Positions 1-6,442 are shown, numbered from the stretch's first letter. The stretch is 6,712 bases of DNA from Lysobacteraceae bacterium (GCA_003505795.1 DNXT01000100.1:1-6712); one strand, 5' to 3'. Numbers and translations: made by a program. The notes: a model not told the origin generated them from the sequence alone.

Positions 1-1191
1 GACGCCCGGCCCAGTGCCCAGGCCAATCTCGCCGGCGGCCATGCCCCGGCGTGGCACGCGGCCGGCGGCGGCGATGACGGCCACCGCCATCCCGGCGCCC
101 TGTGGGGCGTGCAGTCCAAGGAATGGGGCGGCAGCGGCCACAGCCGGCTGCTGTTCGACGACAGCGACCAGCAACTGCGGGTGCAGCTGGCGACCACCCA
201 GGCGCATACCCAGCTCAGCCTCGGCCATCTCATCCACCAGGCCGACAACTACCGCGGCAGCTTCCGCGGCGAGGGCTTCGAGCTGCGCAGCGACGCCTGG
301 GGCGCGATCCGCGGCCAGCGCGGGCTGTGGCTGAGCAGCTACGGTCACGCCGGCACCGCGCCCGCCGGCGAGGCGCCCCAGCCGGTAGCCCTGCTCAAGC
401 AGCTGCAGACGTTGGGCAAGACGTTCTCGCAGGCGGCGGGCACGCACCTGACGACCCGGCTGGCCGCGCACGAAGGCGTGGCGCAGCCCAACACCTCGCG
501 GCTGGTCGCCGACCAGGCGCCGCTGCAGGCACTGCTGACCAGCGCCTCGACCACGGTGCCGGGCGACAGTTACGACCGCGCGCAGGAGGCGGCCGCCGAG
601 CGCAGTGCCGCTCCGGGCGAGGGCAAGGTGCCGCACAGCGGCGATGCGCTGCTGGGGCTGGCCGCGCCGGCGGGGATCGGTCTGGTGGCGGGCCAGGGCC
701 TGACCTGGAGCGTGGGCGAGACGCTGACGCTGGCCAGCGGCCAGCACAGCGAGGCGGCGGTGGCCGGCAACGCGCGCCTGCACAGCGGCCAGAGCCTCGG
801 CCTGCTGGCGGCGGCGGTGGAGGGCGGGCAGAGCGAAGCCAACAGCCTGAGCGTGGTCAGCGGCGAGGGCGAGCTGGACATCCAGGCGCAGAGCGACGCG
901 ATCCGCGTGCAGTCCCAGGGCGCGTTGAAGATGGTCAGCGCCAGCGCGCAACTGGAACTGGCGGCGGGCAAGACCATCAGGCTGGCGACCGCGGGCGGGG
1001 CGAGCATCACGATCGAGGGCGGCAACATCAGCGTGGCCTGCCCCGGCAGCATCACCGTGCATGCAGGCAGGAAGTCGTTCGTGGGACCGGCGCAGCAGAG
1101 CGTGCCGCTGCCGCTGTTCCCGCAGTCGGTATGCGTCGAGTGCATGCTCAAGGCGGCACGGGCTGGCGCGCCGTTCGCGGTCCTGCAGTAG
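1..1191 (+). CDS. vgrG: VgrG spike protein of the T6SS, C-terminal part (5'-truncated by the window edge)
   Basis: The frame is open from base 1 to the TAG at 1189-1191, giving the last 396 residues of a longer protein. The first part, GALWGVQSKEW followed by RLLFDDSDQQLRVQLATTQ and LGHLIHQADNYRGSFRG, matches the conserved block after the gp27/gp5-like core of VgrG (the Rhs/Vgr domain). The region after about base 400 has the DUF2345 pattern: short beta repeats rich in Gly, Ala and Ser such as GEGELDIQAQSDAIRVQSQG and ITIEGGNISVACPGSITVHAG. VgrG trimers form the tip of the T6SS tube, and the DUF2345 beta-helix usually extends the spike and can carry effectors. A Cys-containing tail (CVECMLKAARAGAPFAVLQ) ends the protein with no extra toxin domain, so this looks like a carrier rather than an 'evolved' VgrG. 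The adaptor gene begins 11 bases after the stop. The N-terminal half and promoter lie outside the window. Confidence 0.95.
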   Translation, partial: DARPSAQANLAGGHAPAWHAAGGGDDGHRHPGALWGVQSKEWGGSGHSRLLFDDSDQQLRVQLATTQAHTQLSLGHLIHQADNYRGSFRGEGFELRSDAWGAIRGQRGLWLSSYGHAGTAPAGEAPQPVALLKQLQTLGKTFSQAAGTHLTTRLAAHEGVAQPNTSRLVADQAPLQALLTSASTTVPGDSYDRAQEAAAERSAAPGEGKVPHSGDALLGLAAPAGIGLVAGQGLTWSVGETLTLASGQHSEAAVAGNARLHSGQSLGLLAAAVEGGQSEANSLSVVSGEGELDIQAQSDAIRVQSQGALKMVSASAQLELAAGKTIRLATAGGASITIEGGNISVACPGSITVHAGRKSFVGPAQQSVPLPLFPQSVCVECMLKAARAGAPFAVLQ

Positions 1192-1202
1192 CGGGAAGCC
1201 GG

Positions 1203-2150
1203 TTGAACACTTCCCTCGACTTCGCCTGTGACCGTCCCGACCCTGCGCAACGGAGTGCGCTGGAGGCGGCGGTCGGTGCAACGCGGCCGACCTGGGCCCT
1301 GCTGGATCTGGCGCTGCTCGATGCCGTCGCCGTCCATCACCGCATGCAGCGCAACGGCTGGAAGAACTACAACGCATACGCCGGTTCCAGCCTGGCGGCA
1401 TTCGCCGAGCATGCGGCATGGCTGGTGGCGCTCGAGGCGGAGCCTCGGGCCCAGGCCGCGCAGGTGCAGTCCCTGTTGGCCTGGACCGCCGGCTCCTCCG
1501 CACTCAGCTTCTTGTACACCGCCGCGCAGCCCGCACAGCTGCAGTCCCTGGCCGGCTACCTGGCCAAGATCACGCTGGAGGACCGCAGGCAGCCGCTGCA
1601 TTGCCGCTTCGCCGATACCCGCGTGTTGCCCAGCCTGCTGCTGCATCTGGATGCTGCGCAGCAGATGCGGGTCCAGGCGACCATCGACGACTGGGGCTGG
1701 GTGGATCGCCACGCCGCTTATGTCCGCTGGCAGCCACGCGCGGCGACCGTGGCCGCCGATACCGCCGGGCACCTGCGGTTGACCGCCGCGCAGTTCCGCG
1801 CCCTGCGCGCGGCCTCGGACGCCGATGCCATCTTCACCTTGCTGCTCGAGCAGACGCCCAGCCTGGTTCCCGCCGAGCACCGCGGCCAGTTCCACAGCCG
1901 GCTGTGCGGTTTCCTGCAAACCGCGGACACCTACCGCGTGCGCGACATCGAGAGCCGCCTGCAGTTCGTGGTGCTGAGCCTGACCTGCGGCGAGGATTTC
2001 CATCGCCTGCCCGGCCTGGCCGGCACCTGGGCCGGCGTTCTGGCCGGCGACTACACCCTGGCCGAACGCATGCCGTTGTGGGAGAACCGCCTGTGGAACC
2101 AGCTCGAGTCCAACCCGCTCCGGCAAGGCGGGGCACCGTCGATCGCATGA
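1203..2150 (+). CDS. DUF4123 T6SS effector adaptor/chaperone (Tap/TEC family)
   Basis: This gene encodes 315 residues if it starts at the TTG at 1203. That start is preferred because GGGAAG at 1193-1198 is a usable ribosome-binding site and because the next in-frame ATG (about 1344) would cut into the domain. The DUF4123 domain opens at residue 30 with TWALLDLALLDAV and carries the typical RFADTRVLPSLLLHLD segment (from residue 135), which corresponds to the family's R-F-x-D-x-R-V-L motif. A second, mostly helical half follows, as in other adaptors. Known family members bind a specific effector and the matching VgrG tip and are not themselves secreted toxins. Its position between vgrG and the effector module fits that role, and the natural client is the DUF2235 lipase at 3983-6391. 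The stop overlaps the next start (ATGA at 2147-2150). The start codon is the least certain part of this call. Confidence 0.9.
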   Translation: MNTSLDFACDRPDPAQRSALEAAVGATRPTWALLDLALLDAVAVHHRMQRNGWKNYNAYAGSSLAAFAEHAAWLVALEAEPRAQAAQVQSLLAWTAGSSALSFLYTAAQPAQLQSLAGYLAKITLEDRRQPLHCRFADTRVLPSLLLHLDAAQQMRVQATIDDWGWVDRHAAYVRWQPRAATVAADTAGHLRLTAAQFRALRAASDADAIFTLLLEQTPSLVPAEHRGQFHSRLCGFLQTADTYRVRDIESRLQFVVLSLTCGEDFHRLPGLAGTWAGVLAGDYTLAERMPLWENRLWNQLESNPLRQGGAPSIA

Positions 2151-2674
2151 TCGCCTACCGCAGCGACTGCCGAGCCTTCCCTGTTGCCGCGCTTGTCGCG
2201 ACATTGGCCGCGTGTACCCCTGCGCAGGAAGACCAGGCCGCCAGCGCCAAGATCAGCCCCTACAACCATACCGAGGACTACATTCACCAGTTTTATATCA
2301 ATGGTCAGGGGGGAGGGAATTCTTACCCCTATGAGGGAGGCGGGAGTTTCGTTTGCTGCATCAACTACCCTCGCCAATGGTATCCAGGCCTGACCGCGAC
2401 CGTGCGCTGGACGACGTCCAGCGGCATCCCAGGTATCCGGACCGAACCGGTTTGGCACGAGAAGGTCGTGCCCATTGAACGCTATGAAAAACCCGGGACC
2501 ACTCTCAATGTCCACTTCTTGCCGGGCGGGCAGGTGCGGCTGCTGATCTGGAGTGGCTCCGCGGGCTCGAAGGGATACAAGGGGCCCGATGCGCCGGTCA
2601 AGCCGGAAGGCTGGCCGCCCAGGCCGCCCAAGCTGCTTGACACCATTGAACACGCCGATCCGGAGCAACAGTAA
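2147..2674 (+). CDS. DUF3304 lipoprotein, copy 1 (probable immunity protein for the lipase effector)
   Basis: This gene encodes 175 residues. The ATG overlaps the adaptor stop as ATGA. The N-terminus is a compact lipoprotein signal peptide with an Arg-containing start, a hydrophobic stretch and the lipobox L20-A21-A22-C23. Thr follows the Cys, so there is no inner-membrane-retention Asp and outer-membrane sorting is expected. The mature part has the DUF3304 signature: YNHTEDYIHQFYINGQ, a glycine-rich turn, the paired Cys70-Cys71 in CCINYPRQW, PGLTATVRW and LNVHFLPGGQVRLLIW. A Pro/Lys-rich tail ends in DPEQQ. DUF3304 lipoproteins are commonly found beside T6SS phospholipase genes, and a periplasmic lipoprotein is the expected form of immunity to a lipase acting on membranes. 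The immunity role is inferred from context. This copy lacks the effector-like leader found in copies 2 and 3, and its ribosome-binding site is weak and distant (AAGGCGGGG at 2125-2133), so it probably depends on coupling to the adaptor gene. Confidence 0.88.
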   Translation: MIAYRSDCRAFPVAALVATLAACTPAQEDQAASAKISPYNHTEDYIHQFYINGQGGGNSYPYEGGGSFVCCINYPRQWYPGLTATVRWTTSSGIPGIRTEPVWHEKVVPIERYEKPGTTLNVHFLPGGQVRLLIWSGSAGSKGYKGPDAPVKPEGWPPRPPKLLDTIEHADPEQQ

Positions 2675-2676
2675 TG
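2662..2676 (+). promoter_or_regulatory. Ribosome-binding site and coupled start of lipoprotein copy 2
   Basis: GGAG at 2662-2665 lies 8 bases before the ATG at 2674 and sits inside the last codons of copy 1 (the PEQQ tail). Stop and start share one base (TAATG), so reinitiation by terminating ribosomes is likely. Confidence 0.75.
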
Positions 2677-2736
2677 ACTGACTTCAAGCCGGGGTGGTAC
2701 GCGGTCAAGCGCCAGCAGGATGGCGTGGTAAAGACC
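2674..2736 (+). repeat. Effector-start repeat, occurrence 1 (leader of lipoprotein copy 2)
   Basis: These 63 bases encode the first 21 residues of lipoprotein copy 2 and match the first 63 bases of the lipase gene with only a few substitutions. The match stops at codon 21 (Thr), after which the lipoprotein and effector sequences are unrelated. Confidence 0.9.
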
Positions 2737-3333
2737 AAGCGCCGTATCGTCGACGCTCACGAGGGCACGCTGCATCACCACGGCGCTTGCCGGACCAGCG
2801 CCAGCAGATGGCGGATCGTTCCCCGTGTAGTGGCCGCGCTGGTCCTGATCTCGCTGTTGACAGCCTGCAAAGCCGAGCCGGCATCCACGGCCGCCAGCGC
2901 CAAGATCAGCGCTTACAACCATACCGAGGACTATATCCATCAGTTCTACATCAATGGTCAGTGGGGCGGGAACTCACGCCCTTATGGCGGGGGCGGAAAG
3001 TTTACGTGTTGCATTAACTACCCGCGGCAGTGGCAGCCGGGCCTGACCGCGACCGTGCGCTGGACGACGTCCAGCGGCATCCCAGGTGGAAACGATCCGA
3101 CCGAAACATGGCATGAGAAGGTCGTGCCCATCGAACGCTATGAAAAACCCGGGACCACTCTCAATGTCCACTTCTTGCCGGACGGGCAGGTGCGGCTACT
3201 GATCTGGGATGGATCCGCCGGATCGAAGGGGTACAAGGGCCCCGATGCGCCGGTCAAGCCCGAAGGCTGGCCGCCCAAGCCATCCAAGCCGCAAGACACC
3301 ATTGAATCCGCCGATTCGGAGCAACAGCCATGA
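2674..3333 (+). CDS. DUF3304 lipoprotein, copy 2, with an effector-derived leader
   Basis: This gene encodes 219 residues. The ATG shares its A with the last base of the copy 1 stop (TAATG). Residues 1-21 (MTDFKPGWYAVKRQQDG, then VVKT) match the start of the lipase effector at 3983. Residues 22-50 (containing KRRIVDAHEGTLHHHGACR) have no counterpart in copy 1 or the effector. A hydrophobic stretch and lipobox then follow (LLTAC, Cys65 at 2866-2868), with Lys after the Cys. The mature DUF3304 domain closely matches copy 1, including the paired Cys112-Cys113. It differs in the segment after SSGIPG, which reads GNDPTETWH instead of IRTEPVWH. Sixty-four residues before the lipobox is unusually long for a lipoprotein. 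No internal ATG is in frame; a GTG at codon 18 (2725) and one near 2830 are the only evident alternative starts, and the latter would delete most of the signal. Immunity function is inferred. Correct export is not proven by the sequence. Confidence 0.85.
   Translation: MTDFKPGWYAVKRQQDGVVKTKRRIVDAHEGTLHHHGACRTSASRWRIVPRVVAALVLISLLTACKAEPASTAASAKISAYNHTEDYIHQFYINGQWGGNSRPYGGGGKFTCCINYPRQWQPGLTATVRWTTSSGIPGGNDPTETWHEKVVPIERYEKPGTTLNVHFLPDGQVRLLIWDGSAGSKGYKGPDAPVKPEGWPPKPSKPQDTIESADSEQQP
3318..3332 (+). promoter_or_regulatory. Ribosome-binding site and coupled start of lipoprotein copy 3
   Basis: GGAG at 3318-3321 lies 8 bases before the ATG at 3330, within the codons for the SEQQ tail of copy 2. 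The start overlaps the stop as ATGA. Confidence 0.75.
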
Positions 3334-3392
3334 CTGACTTCAAGCCGGGATGGTATGCGGTCAAGCGCCAGCAGGATGGCGTGGTAAAGACC
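3330..3392 (+). repeat. Effector-start repeat, occurrence 2 (leader of lipoprotein copy 3)
   Basis: This is the same 63-base block at the start of lipoprotein copy 3, differing from occurrence 1 at two positions (a G/A and a C/T change around codons 7 and 9). Confidence 0.9.
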
Positions 3393-3986
3393 AAGCGTCG
3401 TATCGTCGACGCTCACGTGGGCACGCTGCATCACCACGGCGCTTGCCGGACCAGCGCCAGCAGATGGCGGATCGTTCCCCGTGTAGTGGCAGCACTGGCA
3501 CTGCTCTCTCTGTTGACCGCCTGCAAAGCCGAGCCCGCCTCCACGGCCGTCAGCGCCAGTATCAGCGCTTACAACCATACCGAGGACTACATCCATCAGT
3601 TCTACATCAATGGTCAGTGGGGCGGAAACTCCCGTGCTTATGGCGGCGGCGGGAGCTTCGTTTGCTGCATCAACTATCCTCGTCAATGGCACCCAGGCCT
3701 GACCGCGACCGTGCGCTGGACGACGTCCAGCGGCATTCCGGGTATCCGGACCGAACCGGTTTGGCACGAGAAGGTCGTGCCCATCGAACGCTATGAAAAA
3801 CCCGGGACCACTCTCAATGTCCACTTCTTGCCGGGCGGGCAGGTGCGGCTGCTGATCTGGAGTGGCTCCGCGGGCTCGAAGGGATACAAGGGGCCCGATG
3901 CGCCGGTCAAGCCTGAAGGCTGGCCGCCCCGGCCGCCCAAGCTGCCAGACACCATTGAACCCGCCGATCCGGAGCAACAGCCATGA
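3330..3986 (+). CDS. DUF3304 lipoprotein, copy 3, with an effector-derived leader
   Basis: This gene encodes 218 residues and overlaps both neighbours by ATGA. It has the same build as copy 2: residues 1-21 copy the effector start, residues 22-50 are nearly the same leader as in copy 2, and a hydrophobic stretch leads to LLTAC with Cys65 (3522-3524). From about residue 108 onward it resembles copy 1 rather than copy 2: SFVCCINYPRQW, the IRTEPVWH segment, LPGGQVRLLIWSGS and RPPKL. It is therefore a mosaic of the other two. It lies directly upstream of the effector gene, which makes it the copy most closely linked in translation to the toxin. Its C-terminal codons (DPEQQ) carry the effector's ribosome-binding site. 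The likely role is periplasmic immunity to the lipase, inferred from family and position. Confidence 0.86.
   Translation: MTDFKPGWYAVKRQQDGVVKTKRRIVDAHVGTLHHHGACRTSASRWRIVPRVVAALALLSLLTACKAEPASTAVSASISAYNHTEDYIHQFYINGQWGGNSRAYGGGGSFVCCINYPRQWHPGLTATVRWTTSSGIPGIRTEPVWHEKVVPIERYEKPGTTLNVHFLPGGQVRLLIWSGSAGSKGYKGPDAPVKPEGWPPRPPKLPDTIEPADPEQQP
3971..3985 (+). promoter_or_regulatory. Ribosome-binding site and coupled start of the lipase effector
   Basis: GGAG at 3971-3974 lies 8 bases before the ATG at 3983, within the codons for the PEQQ tail of copy 3, with an ATGA overlap. The same spacing and near-identical surrounding bases occur at the starts of lipoprotein copies 2 and 3, so these three genes should initiate in a similar way and immunity would always be made ahead of toxin. 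Confidence 0.78.
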
Positions 3987-4045
3987 CTGACTTCAAGCCG
4001 GGGTGGTATGCGGTCAAGCGCCAGCAGGACGGCGCGGTGGAGACC
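3983..4045 (+). repeat. Effector-start repeat, occurrence 3 (authentic start of the lipase)
   Basis: This is the presumed parent copy. Here the block continues into the effector (AVETWYFQTQDRVTL) instead of a lipoprotein signal. Having the block three times in direct orientation gives ready substrates for homologous expansion or loss of the immunity units between them. Confidence 0.9.
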
Positions 4046-6391
4046 TGGTATTTCCAGACCCAGGACCGGGTAACCCTGACCGCATTGGTGCTGCCGAACG
4101 GCGACCAGATCCTGTACTTCCGCCCGACTGCGCAGCAACCCTGCCTGTCCAGGACCTGGTCGCCGGCCTACGAGTGGCTGCCCAGCGCCCCGCCTGGCGA
4201 TCACTGGGACAACGACAAGTATGGCGCGGTGGCCGACGGCAAGACCGAGGTGCCAGGGAACTTCTCGCGCAGCCAGCGCAAGCCGACCGCACGCGAACTG
4301 AGCCAGCGTGCCGGCAAGGCCTGCACCGCATCGGTGGACGGCCTGAGCTGCACGCGCGAGATCCACGTCGCGATCTTCTTCGACGGCACCAACAACAACA
4401 GGGACCGCGACCGTCCGGCGAAAGGGCATTCCAACATCGTCAGCCTCTACGATGTGCACAAGGAAGACAACGTTGAATATTTTCGCTACTACGTCCCCGG
4501 AGTAGGTACCAAGTTCGAGGACATCGGCGAACTCACCGAGGATGCCACCGGCAAGAGCATGGCGCGCGGTGGCGAGGACCGCATCCACTGGGCGCTGACC
4601 CGGCTTTATAACGCAGTCAACCGTTCGGTCAACGGTATGGATTTGCTAGAGGTGGGCGAAACAAAGGATCTGGTCACCGGCGTGTTCTCCGGTTTGCGCA
4701 CCTGGTATCGCCTCGGCAACGGCAAGATGGAATCGATCTTCCGCGAGCTGGATCGGCGCCTGATCGAGAAGCTCGGCGACAACCGCCCTTTGGTTACAAA
4801 GCTGCATCTGTCGGTGTTCGGTTTTTCGCGTGGTGCGGCCGAGGCGCGGACCTTCTGCAACTGGCTGCCGCTGGCGACCCGCGGAAAGGTTGGCCCTGCG
4901 CAGGTCAACCTGCGCTTCCTCGGCATCTACGACACGGTGGCCTCGGTACTGCTGGCGGATTCGTCCCCGGTCGGCAGCGGCCTGTTCGACTGGGCCAACA
5001 AGACCATGCGCATCCCGGAAGTGGAGAGCGCCGTCCACTATGTGGCGGGGCACGAGATCCGCCGTTCGTTCCCCTTGTCCACCGCGCGCGCCGGCGGTAC
5101 GTGGCCGGCGCGGACCAAGGAATATGTCTACCCTGGCGCCCACTCGGATATCGGTGGCGGCTACTCGCCGGGCGACCAGGGCAAGGCGCGCGGCGGGCGG
5201 TCGAGCCTGATGTCGCAGATTCCGCTCAACGACATGTATTTCGAGGCTTCAAACAGTGGCGTAAAGCTTTCCCCATTGGATGAGTTAGAAGAAGAAAGCA
5301 AAGAGGACTACAAGATCGAACCGAGCCTCGAAAAAGCCTTCTCCGCCTATCTGGACTGGACGCCGGCCAGCGAGAAAACCGAGAACCTGTCCGGCTCCCG
5401 GCGCGGTGTCGTGGAGAACCGCATGGAACAGCAGATGCAGCGCTACTGGCGTTGGCGTGCGTCGAAGAACGACACCGCACGGTTCCGGGCGATGGCAAGC
5501 TACCAGAATGCCAATGCGCAGGACCGGGCCGATCTGGAAGAAGGCAACCAGGATTGGTTGCTCGATATCGAGCGCGCGCGCAAGGCGCACCTGCCCTCCA
5601 CGCACACCTTCTACTCGGCCGGCATGCCGCACACGGTGCAGATGCCGCCCAATCCAAGCAAGACGCAGCGCGAGCTGGTGACGGCAGTGGACGACACTAC
5701 GGCCGTCCCCGACGAGGTGAATCGCTTCTTCGACGAGTTCGTCCACGATTCGCATGCCGGCTTCTGGCTTCTCGGCCCGGTATCGCAAGTCGACAAGAAC
5801 GTGTTCGCCAATGAAATCCGCAAGAAAAGCGAACAGCATGCGCGTCTGCTTGGAGAAGCCGATGCCGCAGAGAAGCTGGGCATGTATGAGGAAGCCATAC
5901 AGGCGCGTGCACTGGCTTCGAGGTATGAACTCAACCATTTTGAAAAGCGGGTGTTGGCGCAGAATCCCAAGGCCAACGACGACAGCAACCCCGCCACCAT
6001 CCCGCTGATGACCGACAAGGAAGCGAAGGATCTGCGCGACAACGCGGGCTTCGATGGATGGGTGGTCAAGAACGTGCTGGGAACGGCAACGCGGCGCGAG
6101 GCCAATGGCCCCGGCCAGTACCGCCGCGTTCTCGACCGCGACCACGAGACGATCCAGGTCTTCGATGAAGCCATCTACCAGGCGGACCGCCTCGGCGAGG
6201 CGGCCAGGAACGGCGTCAACGATGCGATCGAGTCCGCCAAACAGACTGCCTCCGAAGCCGCGGAACGCGCCCAGCGCGCCGTCGGCGACGCGGTCGACGA
6301 GGCGGCGAAAGCCGCCGGCAGGGCAGCCCGCGAAGCGTTGGAGGAAGGCCTGAAGAAGATCATCACCCCAAGTGGGCCGACGCTGTACTGA
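3983..6391 (+). CDS. tle1: T6SS phospholipase effector, Tle1/DUF2235 family
   Basis: This gene encodes 802 residues. The ATG overlaps the copy 3 stop, with GGAG at 3971-3974 as ribosome-binding site. Residues 1 to about 125 form an N-terminal region I do not recognise, probably beta-rich. The DUF2235 alpha/beta-hydrolase domain begins at HVAIFFDGTNNN (Asp134 in FDGT). The nucleophile motif GFSRGAA has Ser282, GIYDTVAS supplies Asp317, and PGAHSDIGGGY supplies His387. All three triad residues and their order match Tle1 lipases, which hydrolyse phospholipids in the target cell after T6SS delivery. The conserved VHDSHAGF block lies at residues 587-594. The C-terminus from about residue 728 to 790 is a long Ala/Glu/Lys/Arg-rich amphipathic helix ending in TPSGPTLY. 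No signal peptide is visible, as expected for a T6SS cargo. The VgrG and DUF4123 genes upstream are its probable carrier and loader. Phospholipase A1 or A2 specificity cannot be read from the sequence. Confidence 0.93.
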   Translation: MTDFKPGWYAVKRQQDGAVETWYFQTQDRVTLTALVLPNGDQILYFRPTAQQPCLSRTWSPAYEWLPSAPPGDHWDNDKYGAVADGKTEVPGNFSRSQRKPTARELSQRAGKACTASVDGLSCTREIHVAIFFDGTNNNRDRDRPAKGHSNIVSLYDVHKEDNVEYFRYYVPGVGTKFEDIGELTEDATGKSMARGGEDRIHWALTRLYNAVNRSVNGMDLLEVGETKDLVTGVFSGLRTWYRLGNGKMESIFRELDRRLIEKLGDNRPLVTKLHLSVFGFSRGAAEARTFCNWLPLATRGKVGPAQVNLRFLGIYDTVASVLLADSSPVGSGLFDWANKTMRIPEVESAVHYVAGHEIRRSFPLSTARAGGTWPARTKEYVYPGAHSDIGGGYSPGDQGKARGGRSSLMSQIPLNDMYFEASNSGVKLSPLDELEEESKEDYKIEPSLEKAFSAYLDWTPASEKTENLSGSRRGVVENRMEQQMQRYWRWRASKNDTARFRAMASYQNANAQDRADLEEGNQDWLLDIERARKAHLPSTHTFYSAGMPHTVQMPPNPSKTQRELVTAVDDTTAVPDEVNRFFDEFVHDSHAGFWLLGPVSQVDKNVFANEIRKKSEQHARLLGEADAAEKLGMYEEAIQARALASRYELNHFEKRVLAQNPKANDDSNPATIPLMTDKEAKDLRDNAGFDGWVVKNVLGTATRREANGPGQYRRVLDRDHETIQVFDEAIYQADRLGEAARNGVNDAIESAKQTASEAAERAQRAVGDAVDEAAKAAGRAAREALEEGLKKIITPSGPTLY

Positions 6392-6442
6392 CGGTCAAGC
6401 ACATGCTGGCGACCTCTTGGTAGCGTGTGCCAAACGCGGCGC

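Larger units (their letters stand above)
2674..3982 (+). repeat. Tandem duplication of the leader plus DUF3304 gene (two full units)
   Basis: Unit A is 2674-3329 (656 bases) and unit B is 3330-3982 (653 bases). Each starts at ATGACTGACTTCAAGCC and ends just before the next copy of that sequence. The 3-base length difference comes from one extra codon in the variable segment after SSGIPG in unit A. The lipoprotein body of copy 1 (about 2237-2673) is a third, partial repeat without the leader. The left half of unit B is closest to unit A, whereas its right half is closest to copy 1. Confidence 0.92.

Noticed and set aside
1..1191. VgrG considered as an 'evolved' VgrG with a C-terminal toxin domain
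   Set aside because: After the DUF2345 beta repeats only a short Cys-containing tail of about 40 residues remains, too small for a toxin domain.
102..1202. Extension of the adaptor frame upstream across vgrG (to 682 codons)
   Set aside because: The upstream part is an Arg/Gly/Ala-rich out-of-frame reading of vgrG. Recognisable adaptor sequence begins only after the vgrG stop, near the TTG at 1203.
570..2204. A 544-codon open frame on the minus strand opposite vgrG and the adaptor
   Set aside because: It spans two well-supported genes on the other strand, reads as low-complexity Gly/Ala/Arg/Gln sequence with no domain, and is typical of antisense frames in GC-rich DNA.
2308..2344. G-rich run in lipoprotein copy 1 (GGGGGGAGGG, then GGGAGGCGGG), considered as a G-quadruplex or phase-variable tract
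   Set aside because: The loops are long and the longest homopolymer is only six bases. The run encodes the glycine-rich turn of DUF3304, which explains it.
2674..3982. The tandem units considered as an insertion sequence or integron-like cassette
   Set aside because: There is no transposase, no terminal inverted repeats and no recombination-site structure. The units are direct repeats starting at gene starts, which fits duplication by homologous recombination.
3138..4588. Minus-strand open frames across the lipoprotein array (3138-3977, 3791-4588)
   Set aside because: They repeat only because the DNA beneath them is repeated; the translations are shadows of the DUF3304 and lipase genes with no independent support.
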